NCBI GenBank assembly: GCA_963931165.1
Contig: OZ006985.1
Span: forward strand, 248,001 to 312,000
From: Ornithoclostridium sp944380285
GTDB lineage: Bacteria > Bacillota > Clostridia > Christensenellales > UBA3700
Direction: 5' to 3'
DNA length: 64,000 nucleotides
Part shown: one piece after another, positions 1 through 9,521 of the stretch
Layout of the letters: each line of letters opens with the position of its first letter
Position numbering within the stretch: the stretch's first letter is position 1
Translations under genes and position numbers: made by a program
The notes under the pieces: model-generated
The model's input: the letters and a program-made list of their open reading frames with translations, nothing else
Told to the model about the DNA's origin: nothing
Database searches by the model: none

Positions 1-936
1 GAAATAGGTCAAGATCTGCTCTATGAACGAAAAGCGGAATTGCTTGATCGCGTTCCACGTCAGCTTGGGCGCATATTTTGCCAACAGTCGGACGTTGCCC
101 GAAGCGATGCGCTTGTTGCGGTTGAGCGTGTCCTTGAACGACGACGGCAGATCTTCGTAGACGACCGCGTCTTCGACGAAATGGCAGCGATAGCCGTCGA
201 TCATCCTCTTGAAGCAAAACTCGGTGTCTTCGACGATGCTGATCGTGTCATAGCCGCCTATCTTTCGAATGATGTCAAAGTCGGTCATCGACCCGGGGCC
301 GTTGACGTGAGCGTCGAGACGGAGCCTCTCGCGGACGCGCGAACCGAAGCGCGAATCAAAGATATAGTAGAGCCCGCACGCCATCGTGAAGTTGTTTTGC
401 GTCATGTTGAGCGCGGATTCATAAGGGCGCGCGATCTTCACTCCCGCGCACCACGCGTCGTTCATCAACGAGAAAAAGTCGTCGTTGACATGATTGTCCG
501 CGTCAAACCTCAGCGAAAACGCATAATCTATCCCTGTCGCCAAAATGCTTTCATATCCGAATTTCAACGCATACGAAACGATGTGCCTGCTCTCGTCGGG
601 ATCGTCCAACACAAAGACCGTCGCACCCGCCTCTCTTGCGATCTCGGCGGTGCGGTCGGTGCAATTGTGCGCGACGACATAGATGTCGAAAAGTTCTTTG
701 GGATAGTTTTGACGGGATATCAGATCCGCGACCGTCGCGCCGATCACGTCCTCTTCGTTGTGAGCGCAGATCAAAACGCAAAGCCTGTTCTTCTTTTCCG
801 AAACGGGAAACTTCTTCTTCGGCACCCAAAACAAAAGCATGTATATCAATTGAAGCAAAAACGGTATGCCTATTACGAACAACACCACGTTGTTGATGTG
901 AGTCAACACGTTGTAAAGCTGCTGGTGCCACTCCAT
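1..936 (-). CDS. Family 2 glycosyltransferase, membrane-anchored (C-terminus outside window)
   Basis: Reading the minus strand from ATG 936 gives an open frame to the window edge (312 codons, no stop seen). An N-terminal membrane segment (about residues 14-38, ending LLFWVPKKK) precedes a GT2 core: LCVLICAHNEEDVIG, the DxD-type RFDADNH, and an acidic VEDTEF site expected to hold the catalytic base. A RNKRIASGN stretch sits where processive synthases carry QxxRW, so the acceptor motif is atypical. It probably makes a cell-surface glycan at the cytoplasmic membrane, but the donor sugar cannot be read. The start is supported by AGGAGAG 6 bases upstream and a good promoter at 1019-1047. The frame is absent from simple ORF lists because its stop lies outside the window. 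Confidence 0.8.
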   Translation of the reverse strand, partial: MEWHQQLYNVLTHINNVVLFVIGIPFLLQLIYMLLFWVPKKKFPVSEKKNRLCVLICAHNEEDVIGATVADLISRQNYPKELFDIYVVAHNCTDRTAEIAREAGATVFVLDDPDESRHIVSYALKFGYESILATGIDYAFSLRFDADNHVNDDFFSLMNDAWCAGVKIARPYESALNMTQNNFTMACGLYYIFDSRFGSRVRERLRLDAHVNGPGSMTDFDIIRKIGGYDTISIVEDTEFCFKRMIDGYRCHFVEDAVVYEDLPSSFKDTLNRNKRIASGNVRLLAKYAPKLTWNAIKQFRFSFIEQILTYF

Positions 937-1018
937 GGCTTCTCTCCTTCTTTGCGGCGCATTGGCTCGCGACCGCGCCGCAAACCTGCCACAGGCAACA
1001 TCAGTCGCCTTTATGAGT

Positions 1019-1047
1019 ATTATAATCTTTCACCGAGCGAATGTCAA
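1019..1047 (-). promoter_or_regulatory. Promoter of the glycosyltransferase gene
   Basis: TTGACA (1042-1047), 17-bp spacer, TATAAT (1019-1024), both perfect sigma-70-type hexamers, reading towards the gene that starts at 936; leader about 75 nt. Confidence 0.75.
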
Positions 1048-1088
1048 CGTTTTGGCAATTACGAACACGAAGTGCGGCACAATCGCTC

Positions 1089-1114
1089 ATCCCCGAGGCG
1101 CAAACCTCGGGGAT
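1089..1114. other. Perfect 10-bp inverted repeat in the 937-1359 gap
   Basis: ATCCCCGAGG and its exact complement are separated by 6 bases. There is no T-run on the minus strand and only a weak one on the plus strand, so it may be a bidirectional attenuating hairpin or an operator upstream of the glycosyltransferase promoter. The rest of 937-1359 holds only this, the promoter and the hairpin at 1308-1347. Confidence 0.45.
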
Positions 1115-1307
1115 CTTTCAATCTTCAAAACATAGGATATATGCCGGCGAGACGTCCGATATCTGCACAAGTTGGCAAGGGTGTCGAGCGCGGGGATCAC
1201 TCTCTCCGAGTTTTTCGATTCGCCCTATTTTGACGGTTTGGACGATTGACGGCAAGGTCCCGCCGCTTTTCTGAGGGAAGTTCCAAGTCGTCCCGCAGCG
1301 ATATCAC

Positions 1308-1347
1308 GACAAGATCGCCGCTCCTTTCGGGGCGGCGATGTCTTGTC
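1308..1347 (-). terminator. Long hairpin at the end of the car operon
   Basis: A 14-bp stem (GACAAGA plus CGCCGC with a short internal mismatch) lies just past the stop at 1360. It has no clear T-tract, so it may be a 3'-end-stabilising hairpin or a Rho-type end rather than a classic intrinsic terminator. Confidence 0.5.
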
Positions 1348-1359
1348 GTATGACCTGCC

Positions 1360-2220
1360 TTACTCTTTCTCCAGCGTCCACACTTCGACGTGTTCGGCGC
1401 TCTCTCCCTGCTCCAATGTCAGGTGCGGCGAAAGGCTCTCCACCTCGAACATCAGCTCGTTGGTATAGAGCTCGGCGTTGCATTGCATGTCGGGATAGTC
1501 CGCGCCTGCCTCGTAGCCGAACGACTTGGTGAACACCACTCCCTTTGTGCGGATGGTGATCTTGCCGTCGTCGATCAGCGCGCCGACCTTGAACGGCGGT
1601 CTGTCCTTCCATGTGAGCGTGACCTTTTTGCCGTCCGTAGCAAAGCGGTCGTCCGTCATGTCGCTGTATTGCCAGAACACGAGATTGCGGTTGGGCAGAA
1701 AGCCGGTATCCGCTTGCGACAGCTTGAACTCGCCGACCGCGCCCTTGTCCATGACGGTCAGCGCCCACAGCGCGATCTTGCCGCTGTTTTGCGTGCCCGT
1801 GTTGGTTATCCTATGTCTGATGGTGACGACACCGTCGTCGCTCATCTCGATCGCGACGCTCTTTTGCAGCTTTGTCGTCACCTCCGGCTCGGCGGTGAAG
1901 ATCGCCCCGTGAGAGGTCATCTTGACGTCGACGGGCGCATTGTCGGGATAGTAGGTGTCCATATATTCGGGCGACTTCCACAACCTGTGTCCGCCGTAGA
2001 TGTGCCATATGCCCTTGCCCGGCAGATTGTCGTCAAAGAACTTGCCGCCCTTGTTGATGTCGTCGCCCTTGTCCTCGAACATGATGTTTTCGCCGCCCTT
2101 CATCCCGAAGTAGATGATGCGCGGACCGATGTCCGTGGTCACGAGCAGGCTGCGCACGCCGTCCGTGATCTCGACGCACGCGCCGTATTTGCCGTAAGTC
2201 GTCCTGCCGATGCCTACCAT
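1360..2220 (-). CDS. DUF4380-like, galactose-mutarotase-fold protein
   Basis: A 286-residue cytoplasmic protein with no signal peptide. The pattern (YGACVEITDG near the N-terminus, LLVTTDIGPRI, GGHRLWKSPE, then alternating beta-strands and ITNTGTQ) resembles the DUF4380 branch of the aldose-epimerase/mutarotase superfamily, which binds sugars in a beta-sandwich. I cannot assign the substrate. It starts 9 bases behind the carB-dapF stop and is presumably co-transcribed with carA-carB/dapF, although nothing in its sequence links it to pyrimidine, arginine or lysine synthesis. Family assignment is by pattern recognition only. Confidence 0.6.
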   Translation of the reverse strand: MVGIGRTTYGKYGACVEITDGVRSLLVTTDIGPRIIYFGMKGGENIMFEDKGDDINKGGKFFDDNLPGKGIWHIYGGHRLWKSPEYMDTYYPDNAPVDVKMTSHGAIFTAEPEVTTKLQKSVAIEMSDDGVVTIRHRITNTGTQNSGKIALWALTVMDKGAVGEFKLSQADTGFLPNRNLVFWQYSDMTDDRFATDGKKVTLTWKDRPPFKVGALIDDGKITIRTKGVVFTKSFGYEAGADYPDMQCNAELYTNELMFEVESLSPHLTLEQGESAEHVEVWTLEKE

Positions 2221-2229
2221 GTTTTCACC

Positions 2230-5200
2230 TCAGATCTCGATCTCGCCGTCGAAGATCTTGACGGCTTCGCCGGTCAGATAGACCGCCTCGTCCGTATACT
2301 TGACGACGAGGTCGCCGCCCGGGACTCTGACCGTGATGTCCTCGCCCTTGGGGCAGAGACCCGCTTCGACCGCCGCGACCGCCGCCGCGCACGCTCCGGT
2401 GCCGCAGGCGAGCGTCTCGCCGCTGCCTCTCTCCCACACTCTCATGCGCAGGGTGTGGCTGTCCATCACCTTGACGAATTCGACGTTGGTACGTTCGGGG
2501 AACATCGGGTCGACTTCGACCGCTTCGCCTATGCCGTTCACGTCGAGGCTGTCGAGGTGTTTGACAAAGATGACGCAATGGGGATTGCCCATGGACACGC
2601 AGGTGATCTCGCGCTCTTCTCCGCCGACTTTGACCTTTTCGGCGACGAGTTTCGCCTTTTTGGTCACGACGGGGACGTCCTTTGCCGCGAGGCTCGCCTT
2701 GCCCATATCGACGGTGACCGAGGTCGCCTCGCCGTTTTGGGTGTGGATCATGACGCCCCTCACGCCCGCGCCCGTCTCGATGTCAAAGCCGTGCTTGCGG
2801 ACGATGTTGTTGTCGAACAGATACTTCGCGACGCAGCGGATGCCGTTGCCGCACATCTTGCCTTCGCTGCCGTCGAGGTTGAACATGCGCATGCGCGCCT
2901 CGGCGACCTTGGACGGACAGATGAGGATGACCCCGTCGCCGCCTATGCCCTTGTGCCTGTCGCACAGCGCGATCGAGAGCCTTTCGGGGCTGTCGATCGG
3001 GGACTCCATACAGTCGAAGTAGATGTAGTCGTTGCCGCAGCCGTGCATCTTGGTGAACTTGCGCAGCGTCTTGCCGGTGCGCAGTCTGTTGATGTCGACA
3101 AGCTCGGTGTTGAACTCGGAATATCTGCTCATCAAGCTGTTTGCGACCGCGTTTGCTGTGTCGATGCTGGTCAGACAGGGGATCGCCCTCTCGACCGCCT
3201 TGCGGCGTATCTTGACGCTGTCGCGCGTCGGCAGCTTGCCCTTGGACGAGGTGGAGATGATGTAGTGGATCTTTCCGCTCTCGATCAGGGTGAGGTTGTT
3301 GTGTTCGGGGTTTTGGTGGATCTTGTCGACGACGATGACGTCAAGCCCGATGTCACGCAGCACCTTGGCAGTGCCCGCGGTCGCGTAGAGCGTGTAGCCG
3401 AGCTCCTCGAACTTTTGCGCGATCTCGCCGATCTCGCCCTTGTCTTGGTCGCGTACGGTGATGAAGATGCCGCCCTTCTTTTTCATGCGGTATCCTGCGG
3501 CGACAAGCCCCTTGAACAGCGCCTCTTCGAGCGTGCTCGCGATGCCCAAGACCTCGCCGGTCGACTTCATCTCGGGACCGAGCTGGGTGTCGACGTTGGT
3601 CAATTTCTCGAACGAGAACACCGGCACCTTGACCGCGACGTACGGCGAGTTGGGATACAGTCCCGTGCCGTAGCCCATGTCGGCGAGCTTTTCGCCGAGG
3701 ATCGCCCTCGTCGCGAGGTCGACCATCGGCACGCCGGTGACCTTGCTGATGTATGGCACGGTACGGCTGCTGCGCGGATTGACCTCGATGACGTAAAGTT
3801 CGTCGTGATAGATCAGATATTGGATGTTGACGAGCCCGAGCGTATGCAGCGACAGCGCGAGCTGTTTGGAGCACTCGATGATGCGCTCGACCATCTCGTC
3901 GCTGAGGTTCCACGCCGGATAGACGGCGATGGAGTCGCCCGAGTGGATGCCCGTCCTCTCGATGTGTTCCATGATGCCGGGGATGAGGATATCTCTGCCG
4001 TCGCAGATCGCGTCGACCTCGAGCTCTTTGCCCATGAGGTACTTGTCGATGAGGACGGGGTTCTCGATCTCCTGCGACAGGATGACGTCCATATATTCGA
4101 TGACGTCGGCGTCGCCGTAGCATACGGTCATGTTCTGACCGCCGAGGACGTAAGAGGGACGCAGCAGCGTCGGATAACCTATCTCGTTTGCGACCTTGAG
4201 CGCCTCTTCCTTGGTCATGACCGTGAAGCCCTTGGGACGCTTGATCTGCAGCTTTTCGAGCAATTCGTCAAATCTCTCGCGGTCCTCCGCGGCGTCGATG
4301 TCCTCCGCCTGAGTGCCGAGGATGCGGATGTTCTCGCGGCGCAGCATCTTGGTCAGCTTGATCGCCGTCTGTCCGCCGAATGCGACGACGACGCCGTACG
4401 GCTTCTCGGTGTTGAGGATGCTGAGCACGTCCTCGTCCGTCAACGGCTCGAAGTACAGCCTGTCGGCGGTGTCGAAGTCGGTGGAGACGGTCTCGGGGTT
4501 GTTGTTGACGATGACCACCTCAAAGCCCTTGCGCTTGAGCGCCCAGACGCAGTGGACGGACGCATAGTCGAACTCGATGCCCTGCCCTATGCGGATGGGA
4601 CCGGAGCCGAAGACGACGACCTTCTTCTTGTCGGAAGGATGCTCTTTGAGGAACTCCTCCGCCTCGTTCTCGTCGTCGTAGGTGGAATAGAAGTACGGGG
4701 TCTCCGCCTTGAATTCCGCCGCGCAGGTGTCGACCATCTTGTAGGAAGCATAGCGCTTGTGCGCGATCTTCTTGCCGCTTATCTTCTCGATGGACTTGTC
4801 AAGATAGCCCATCTTCTTTGCCTCGAGGTAGAGCTCGTCGGTGAGCGGCTCCGCCTTGAGACGGCGCTGCATCTCGACCAGCTTGTTCAGCTTGCTCAAG
4901 AACCATCTGTCGATCTTGGTGACGTTGTAGATCTCGTCGACCGTGACGCCGCGTTTGAGCGACTCGAAGATGACGAAGATGCGTTCGTCGTCGACGTCGT
5001 GCAGCTTCTCGGCAAGCTGAGCGTCGCCGTAGGCGGCGAACTTGTCGCTGTCGAGGGTGTTGTGCGAGATCTCTGCCCCTCTGACCGCCTTCATGATCGC
5101 CTGTTCGAATGTCGTGCCGATCGCCATGACCTCGCCCGTCGCCTTCATCTGAGTGCCCAGCTTGCGGCTGGCGTAGAAGAACTTGTCGAACGGCCACTTG

Positions 5201-6273
5201 GGGAACTTGACGACGACATAGTCGATGGACGGCTCAAAGCATGCGTATGTGTTGCCCGTGACCGCGTTCTTGATCTCGTCGAGGGTGTAGCCTATCGCGA
5301 TCTTGGTCGCGACCTTTGCGATCGGATAGCCGGTCGCCTTGGATGCGAGCGCGGAAGAGCGCGACACGCGGGGGTTGACCTCGATGACCGCATACTCGAA
5401 GCTGTCCGGTTTGAGCGCGAATTGGCAATTGCAGCCGCCCTCGACTTTGAGAGCCTCGATTATGTTGAGCGCCGCGGTGCGCAGCATCTGATACTCTTTG
5501 TCCGCGAGAGTGACCGCAGGAGCGATGACGATGCTGTCGCCGGTGTGAACGCCGACGGGGTCGAAGTTCTCCATGCTGCAGATGGTGATGACGTTGCCCT
5601 TGCTGTCGCGCATCACCTCAAACTCGATCTCTTTCCAGCCGCTGATGCACTTCTCGACCAGGATCTGGTGGATCGGGGAGCTGCGCAGACCGTTCTCGGC
5701 GATCTCGAGGAAGTCTTCCTCTGTGTCGGCGATGCCTCCGCCGGTGCCGCCGAGAGTGAACGCAGGACGTACGATGACCGGATAGCCTATCTCACGGGCG
5801 ACCTCGATCGCGGAATCGAGATCGTTGACGACCTTGGACGGAATGACCGGCTCGCCGATCGCGGCAAGCGTATCCTTGAACATCTGTCTGTCTTCCGCCT
5901 TGTCGATGGTGTCGGGGTCCGCGCCGAGCAGCTTGACGCCCATCTTGTCGAGGAAGCCCTCTTTGGCGAGCTGCATGGACAGCGTAAGTCCCATTTGACC
6001 GCCCATCGTCGACATAAGGCTGTCGGGGCGTTCTTTTTCGATGATCCTCTTGACCGTGGTCAGCGTGAGCGGCTCGATGTAGATCCTGTCCGCGACCGCG
6101 TTGTCCGTCATGATCGTCGCCGGATTGGAGTTGACCAGGACCACTTCAAGTCCGTCCTCTTTGAGCGCGCGGCAAGCCTGCGTGCCCGCATAGTCGAACT
6201 CTGCTGCCTGTCCGATCACGATGGGACCGGAACCTATGACCATTACTTTGTGAATATCTTTGTTGAGCGGCAT
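2230..6273 (-). CDS. carB-dapF: Carbamoyl-phosphate synthase large subunit fused to diaminopimelate epimerase
   Basis: A 1347-residue protein. Residues 1-1071 are a complete CarB: two ATP-grasp halves (each opening with an IGSGPI/FGSGPI motif) and the C-terminal MGS-like allosteric region with ITVRDQDKGE. CarB makes carbamoyl phosphate for pyrimidines and arginine. Residues 1072-1347 are a full-length DapF beginning KFTKMHGCGNDY, with both catalytic cysteines of the family (MCGNGIRC at C1141, ACGTGAC at C1290); DapF converts LL- to meso-diaminopimelate for lysine and peptidoglycan. The frame is continuous across the joint at 3060 with no stop, start or ribosome site. The start at 6273 shares one base with the carA stop (TAATG), so translation is probably coupled. 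Both halves have family-normal length, which argues for a real fusion. Confidence 0.93.
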   Translation of the reverse strand: MPLNKDIHKVMVIGSGPIVIGQAAEFDYAGTQACRALKEDGLEVVLVNSNPATIMTDNAVADRIYIEPLTLTTVKRIIEKERPDSLMSTMGGQMGLTLSMQLAKEGFLDKMGVKLLGADPDTIDKAEDRQMFKDTLAAIGEPVIPSKVVNDLDSAIEVAREIGYPVIVRPAFTLGGTGGGIADTEEDFLEIAENGLRSSPIHQILVEKCISGWKEIEFEVMRDSKGNVITICSMENFDPVGVHTGDSIVIAPAVTLADKEYQMLRTAALNIIEALKVEGGCNCQFALKPDSFEYAVIEVNPRVSRSSALASKATGYPIAKVATKIAIGYTLDEIKNAVTGNTYACFEPSIDYVVVKFPKWPFDKFFYASRKLGTQMKATGEVMAIGTTFEQAIMKAVRGAEISHNTLDSDKFAAYGDAQLAEKLHDVDDERIFVIFESLKRGVTVDEIYNVTKIDRWFLSKLNKLVEMQRRLKAEPLTDELYLEAKKMGYLDKSIEKISGKKIAHKRYASYKMVDTCAAEFKAETPYFYSTYDDENEAEEFLKEHPSDKKKVVVFGSGPIRIGQGIEFDYASVHCVWALKRKGFEVVIVNNNPETVSTDFDTADRLYFEPLTDEDVLSILNTEKPYGVVVAFGGQTAIKLTKMLRRENIRILGTQAEDIDAAEDRERFDELLEKLQIKRPKGFTVMTKEEALKVANEIGYPTLLRPSYVLGGQNMTVCYGDADVIEYMDVILSQEIENPVLIDKYLMGKELEVDAICDGRDILIPGIMEHIERTGIHSGDSIAVYPAWNLSDEMVERIIECSKQLALSLHTLGLVNIQYLIYHDELYVIEVNPRSSRTVPYISKVTGVPMVDLATRAILGEKLADMGYGTGLYPNSPYVAVKVPVFSFEKLTNVDTQLGPEMKSTGEVLGIASTLEEALFKGLVAAGYRMKKKGGIFITVRDQDKGEIGEIAQKFEELGYTLYATAGTAKVLRDIGLDVIVVDKIHQNPEHNNLTLIESGKIHYIISTSSKGKLPTRDSVKIRRKAVERAIPCLTSIDTANAVANSLMSRYSEFNTELVDINRLRTGKTLRKFTKMHGCGNDYIYFDCMESPIDSPERLSIALCDRHKGIGGDGVILICPSKVAEARMRMFNLDGSEGKMCGNGIRCVAKYLFDNNIVRKHGFDIETGAGVRGVMIHTQNGEATSVTVDMGKASLAAKDVPVVTKKAKLVAEKVKVGGEEREITCVSMGNPHCVIFVKHLDSLDVNGIGEAVEVDPMFPERTNVEFVKVMDSHTLRMRVWERGSGETLACGTGACAAAVAAVEAGLCPKGEDITVRVPGGDLVVKYTDEAVYLTGEAVKIFDGEIEI

Positions 6274-7343
6274 TATCTCTTTCCCTCCATAGCGGCAATG
6301 AATTTGTCGAACATGAACCTCGTGTCGAGCGGACCTCCGCACGCCTCGGGGTGGAACTGTACGGTGAAGTTGCCCCCCTCGTACTCGACGCCCTCGCAGG
6401 TGCCGTCGTTGACATTGTAAAAAGACACCTTCGCGCCCTTGGGCACCGTGTCGCTGTCAAGCGCGTACCCGTGGTTTTGGCTGGTGATGTACACCCTGCC
6501 CGTCTCCACGTCCTTGACTGGCTGGTTTTCGCCGCGGTGACCGTATTTGAGTTTGAACGACTTCATCCCGTTGGCGAGCGCGAGCAATTGATGCCCGAGA
6601 CAGATGCCGAACATCGGGATGCCGCTCTTTTGCAGCTTGACAAGCTGCTCGATCTCGAACTTGTTCTCGGCGGGGTCGCCGGGGCCGTTGGACAGCATTA
6701 TGCCGTCCGGCTTGCCTTCGAGGATCTTCTCGGCGGACGTATCGTGCGGCACGACGGTGACGTCGCAGCCTCTCGCGGCGAGCTCGCGCGCGATGTTGCG
6801 CTTGGCGCCGTAATCGATCATCGTGACCTTGAAGCGCGGCTTGCCCTGCTTGACGTGATAGGGCTCCTTGCAGCTGACGTTCGCCACCGCGTCGATCTGG
6901 CGATATGCCTTGATGCGCTCCATCAATTCCGCGGTCGGCTCGCCCTCGACGATCGCGCCGTTCATAACGCCGTACTCGCGCACGATGCGGGTCAGCTTGC
7001 GCGTGTCGACCCCGCATATGCCGGGAACTCCGTACTCCTTGAGCATGTCGTCCAGCTTGCCCTGGCTGCGGAAGTTGGACGGCGTATCGCACAGGTCGCG
7101 CACCACATATCCGCTCAAATGCGGACGGTCGCTTTCGAAGTCCTCTTTCATCACGCCGTAATCGCCGATGAGGGGAAAGGTCTGTACGACGATCTGTCCG
7201 AAAAAGCTGGGGTCGGTCAGCGTCTCGACATAGCCGGACATGCCGGTCGTGAACACGACCTCGCCGATCGTCTCCTTTTCCGCTCCGATCGCAACCCCGG
7301 GGAACTTTTCGCCGTTTTCGAGAATAAGACAAATTTTTTTCAT
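6273..7343 (-). CDS. carA: Carbamoyl-phosphate synthase small (glutamine amidotransferase) subunit
   Basis: 356 residues, normal length. It supplies ammonia from glutamine to CarB. The N-terminal CarA domain is followed by a class I amidotransferase domain with GICLGHQ (nucleophilic Cys), preceded by GPGDP, and FHPEA near the end holding the catalytic His. The start at 7343 (MKKICLILENG) is preferred over upstream codons because GAGAGG lies 4 bases before it. The stop overlaps the ATG of the carB-dapF gene by one base. Confidence 0.95.
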   Translation of the reverse strand: MKKICLILENGEKFPGVAIGAEKETIGEVVFTTGMSGYVETLTDPSFFGQIVVQTFPLIGDYGVMKEDFESDRPHLSGYVVRDLCDTPSNFRSQGKLDDMLKEYGVPGICGVDTRKLTRIVREYGVMNGAIVEGEPTAELMERIKAYRQIDAVANVSCKEPYHVKQGKPRFKVTMIDYGAKRNIARELAARGCDVTVVPHDTSAEKILEGKPDGIMLSNGPGDPAENKFEIEQLVKLQKSGIPMFGICLGHQLLALANGMKSFKLKYGHRGENQPVKDVETGRVYITSQNHGYALDSDTVPKGAKVSFYNVNDGTCEGVEYEGGNFTVQFHPEACGGPLDTRFMFDKFIAAMEGKR

Positions 7344-7409
7344 AAAACCTCTCTCGCGTAAGCCCGCGACCGCGCATATGCGCATATCGTGCGCGCGTTC
7401 CGCTTTCTA

Positions 7410-7438
7410 ATTATGATACCATACGCACCGCGTCGCAA
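7410..7438 (-). promoter_or_regulatory. Promoter of the carA operon
   Basis: TTGCGA (7433-7438), 17 bp, CATAAT (7410-7415). The leader of about 60 nt contains the near-palindrome GATATGCGCATATGC. The 393-base carA-purF gap otherwise holds only the purF promoter. Confidence 0.55.
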
Positions 7439-7679
7439 GCAAGAATTTGGGGCACATTTTCATCATTTTTTGACAACGGAAGCGCTTCACCGCGATATGT
7501 TTTTTCAACAACGCCGTTTGAGCGAAAACACCACGTTTCACACCGTCTTTCGGCTTCATTTATTTTTGCCGAACTCCGTTTCGAGACGCTTTTTTGCCCC
7601 ATTTGTCCGCCACTTTTCGCCCGAGGCGGAACGTGTCGAAAAAAATTGTTTTCCGCGCGCTCAAACCCGTGCAAAACAA

Positions 7680-7708
7680 ATGACATCGACGCCTCTTTGT
7701 GCTATAAT
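7680..7708 (+). promoter_or_regulatory. Promoter of purF
   Basis: ATGACA (7680-7685), 17 bp, TATAAT (7703-7708). The purF ribosome site GGAGG follows at 7726-7730. Confidence 0.7.
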
Positions 7709-7736
7709 GACTGTATTCTTTTTTCGGAGGATGACT

Positions 7737-9137
7737 ATGTCTTGCATCAAAGAAGAATGCGGCGTCTTTGGCGTCTACAACAAGGCGGGCATCAAACAGC
7801 TCGGCAACCTCGTCTATTTCGGTCTGTTCGCATTGCAGCACCGCGGTCAGGAAGCGGCGGGCATCGCGATCAACGTGGGCGGCGACGTCGAGCTCAAAAA
7901 AGATCTCGGCTTGCTCAGTGATGTGTTCAACAACTCGCCGATGATCACCAAGGACGGCGACATCGCGGTCGGACACGTCAGATATTCGACGACGGGCAGC
8001 AACACCGTCGAGAACGCCCAGCCTCTCAACGCGAGATACTACAAGGGGTCTTTGACGATCGCCCACAACGGCAACATCTGCAACGCTCCCGAACTGCGCA
8101 AAAATCTTTCCGAACAAGGCGCGATCTTCCACTCCACCAACGACAGCGAGGTCATCGCATACCTCATCGCTAAGGCACGCATCAGCACCGGTTCCATCGA
8201 AGAGGCGGTCAAAGAGGTCGTCCCGATGCTGACCGGCTCTTTCTCACTGCTCATCATGAGCCCGCGCAAGCTGATCGCGGTCCGCGACCCCCACGGCATT
8301 CGTCCGCTGTGCATGGGCAGGATAGGCAAGACGGTCGTCTTTGCCAGCGAATCGTGCGCTCTCGACGCGGTCGGCGCCGACTTTGAGCGCGACATCAAGC
8401 CGGGCGAGATACGCGTCGTCACCCCCGACGACGAGTTCTCGATCGAGGACTACTGCGGTCAGACCCCCGCGCTGTGCATCTTCGAGCACGTCTACTTCGC
8501 CCGTCCCGACAGCGAGATCGACGGCCAGTCCGTCAACGGCGCGCGCGTCAACGCGGGCAAACTGCTCGCCAAACAGCATCCCGTCGACGCGGACGTCGTC
8601 ATCGGCGTGCCGGACAGCGGTCTTGCCGGCGCGATCGGCTATTCGATCGAAAGCGGCATCCCCTACGGCGTCGGACTCATCAAGAACAGATACATCGGCA
8701 GGACTTTCATCCAGCCGTCGCAGGCTATGCGCGAACGCAGCGTCGCCCTCAAACTCAACGTGCTCAAAGCCAACGTCGAGGGCAAGCGCGTCGTGATGAT
8801 CGACGACTCCATCGTCCGCGGCACCACGACCGCCAACATCATCAAGATGCTCAAACACGCCGGCGCGACCGAAGTGCATGTGCGCATCGCCAGCCCCAAG
8901 TTCCTCTACCCCTGCTTCTTCGGCACCGACATCCCCGACCAGGATCAGCTCGCCGCAGTCAAGTACACGCACGAGGAGTTGACGCGCAAGATCGGCGCCG
9001 ACTCGCTCGGCTTCCTCGATCTCGACAGCGTCGACCAAATGGCGCCCGACAGCAAGCTGTCCTTCTGCAAGGCATGCTTCACCGGCAACTATCCCTGCCC
9101 CGTGCCGTGCAAGGTCAACAAACACGAATTTGAATAA
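7737..9137 (+). CDS. purF: Amidophosphoribosyltransferase
   Basis: 466 residues. First committed step of purine synthesis: PRPP plus glutamine gives phosphoribosylamine. The N-terminal Ntn-hydrolase glutaminase domain begins EECGVFG; Cys8 would become the N-terminal nucleophile after removal of a short propeptide, as in the Bacillus-type enzyme. The PRTase signature MIDDSIVRGTT is in the C-terminal half, and several cysteines near the C-terminus (SFCKACF, CPVPC) are consistent with the 4Fe-4S cluster of this subfamily. The ATG at 7737 has GGAGG 6 bases upstream; the longer open frame lies mostly before the promoter and was rejected. A structured repeat begins directly after the stop. Confidence 0.95.
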   Translation: MSCIKEECGVFGVYNKAGIKQLGNLVYFGLFALQHRGQEAAGIAINVGGDVELKKDLGLLSDVFNNSPMITKDGDIAVGHVRYSTTGSNTVENAQPLNARYYKGSLTIAHNGNICNAPELRKNLSEQGAIFHSTNDSEVIAYLIAKARISTGSIEEAVKEVVPMLTGSFSLLIMSPRKLIAVRDPHGIRPLCMGRIGKTVVFASESCALDAVGADFERDIKPGEIRVVTPDDEFSIEDYCGQTPALCIFEHVYFARPDSEIDGQSVNGARVNAGKLLAKQHPVDADVVIGVPDSGLAGAIGYSIESGIPYGVGLIKNRYIGRTFIQPSQAMRERSVALKLNVLKANVEGKRVVMIDDSIVRGTTTANIIKMLKHAGATEVHVRIASPKFLYPCFFGTDIPDQDQLAAVKYTHEELTRKIGADSLGFLDLDSVDQMAPDSKLSFCKACFTGNYPCPVPCKVNKHEFE

Positions 9138-9138
9138 T

Positions 9139-9383
9139 CGCTTCGCTCTTTGAGGGGGCACCATTTCGCTTATCACTCAAATCAATATCGCTTGCAAGCA
9201 ACCGCTTGCAAGCGATATTTTCATATGAGCGGCGAAATGGTTCCCCCTCAATACTCCCCTTCCCACGCGGCACGCTCGCTCACCGCTCGCGACCGCGCAA
9301 GGGGCGGCTGTCAAAGAGCGCGGTCATTTGACAGCCGCGTTATCGAGTCGCGCGAGAAGCGCGGTTTCGCGCGACGGTTGTCG
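9139..9383 (+). repeat. Structured repeat element B, copy 1
   Basis: It starts one base after the purF stop. Outer stem 9152-9169 / 9232-9249 (17 of 18 pairs), inner perfect 16-bp stem 9184-9199 / 9204-9219 with an AACC loop, then a conserved AATACTCCCC segment, a 10-bp hairpin GGCTGTCAAA / TTTGACAGCC and a final GTCGCGCGA / TCGCGCGAC hairpin. Copies 2 and 3 at 41330 and 41657 share this order with different stem sequences. It probably acts as the purF 3' end, at least in part. Confidence 0.75.
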
Positions 9384-9495
9384 TCGTTTTATCCGCTTGA
9401 ACCGGGCTTTGTCTTCGACTATTTATACGGATCTTTGAGTTCCGAAAATTCGGTTCTTTACCGGCAAGGCTATGTAAAATCCTTCACTTTTAGCT

Positions 9496-9521
9496 TTAAG
9501 ATCAGCGTAATTTTTGTCAAG
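9496..9521 (-). repeat. 26-bp dispersed motif, copy 1
   Basis: Minus-strand consensus CTTGACAAARATTAC followed by about 7 variable bases and CTTAA; other copies at 9705, 32632 and 42408. Confidence 0.6.

Noticed and set aside
40..1233. A 397-codon plus-strand open frame at the window start
   Set aside because: Antisense to the glycosyltransferase frame, which has a clear DxD motif, promoter and ribosome site.
1390..6420. A 1676-codon open frame on the plus strand opposite carB-dapF
   Set aside because: It is the antisense shadow of a GC-rich conserved gene; the minus-strand product has complete motifs of two enzyme families.
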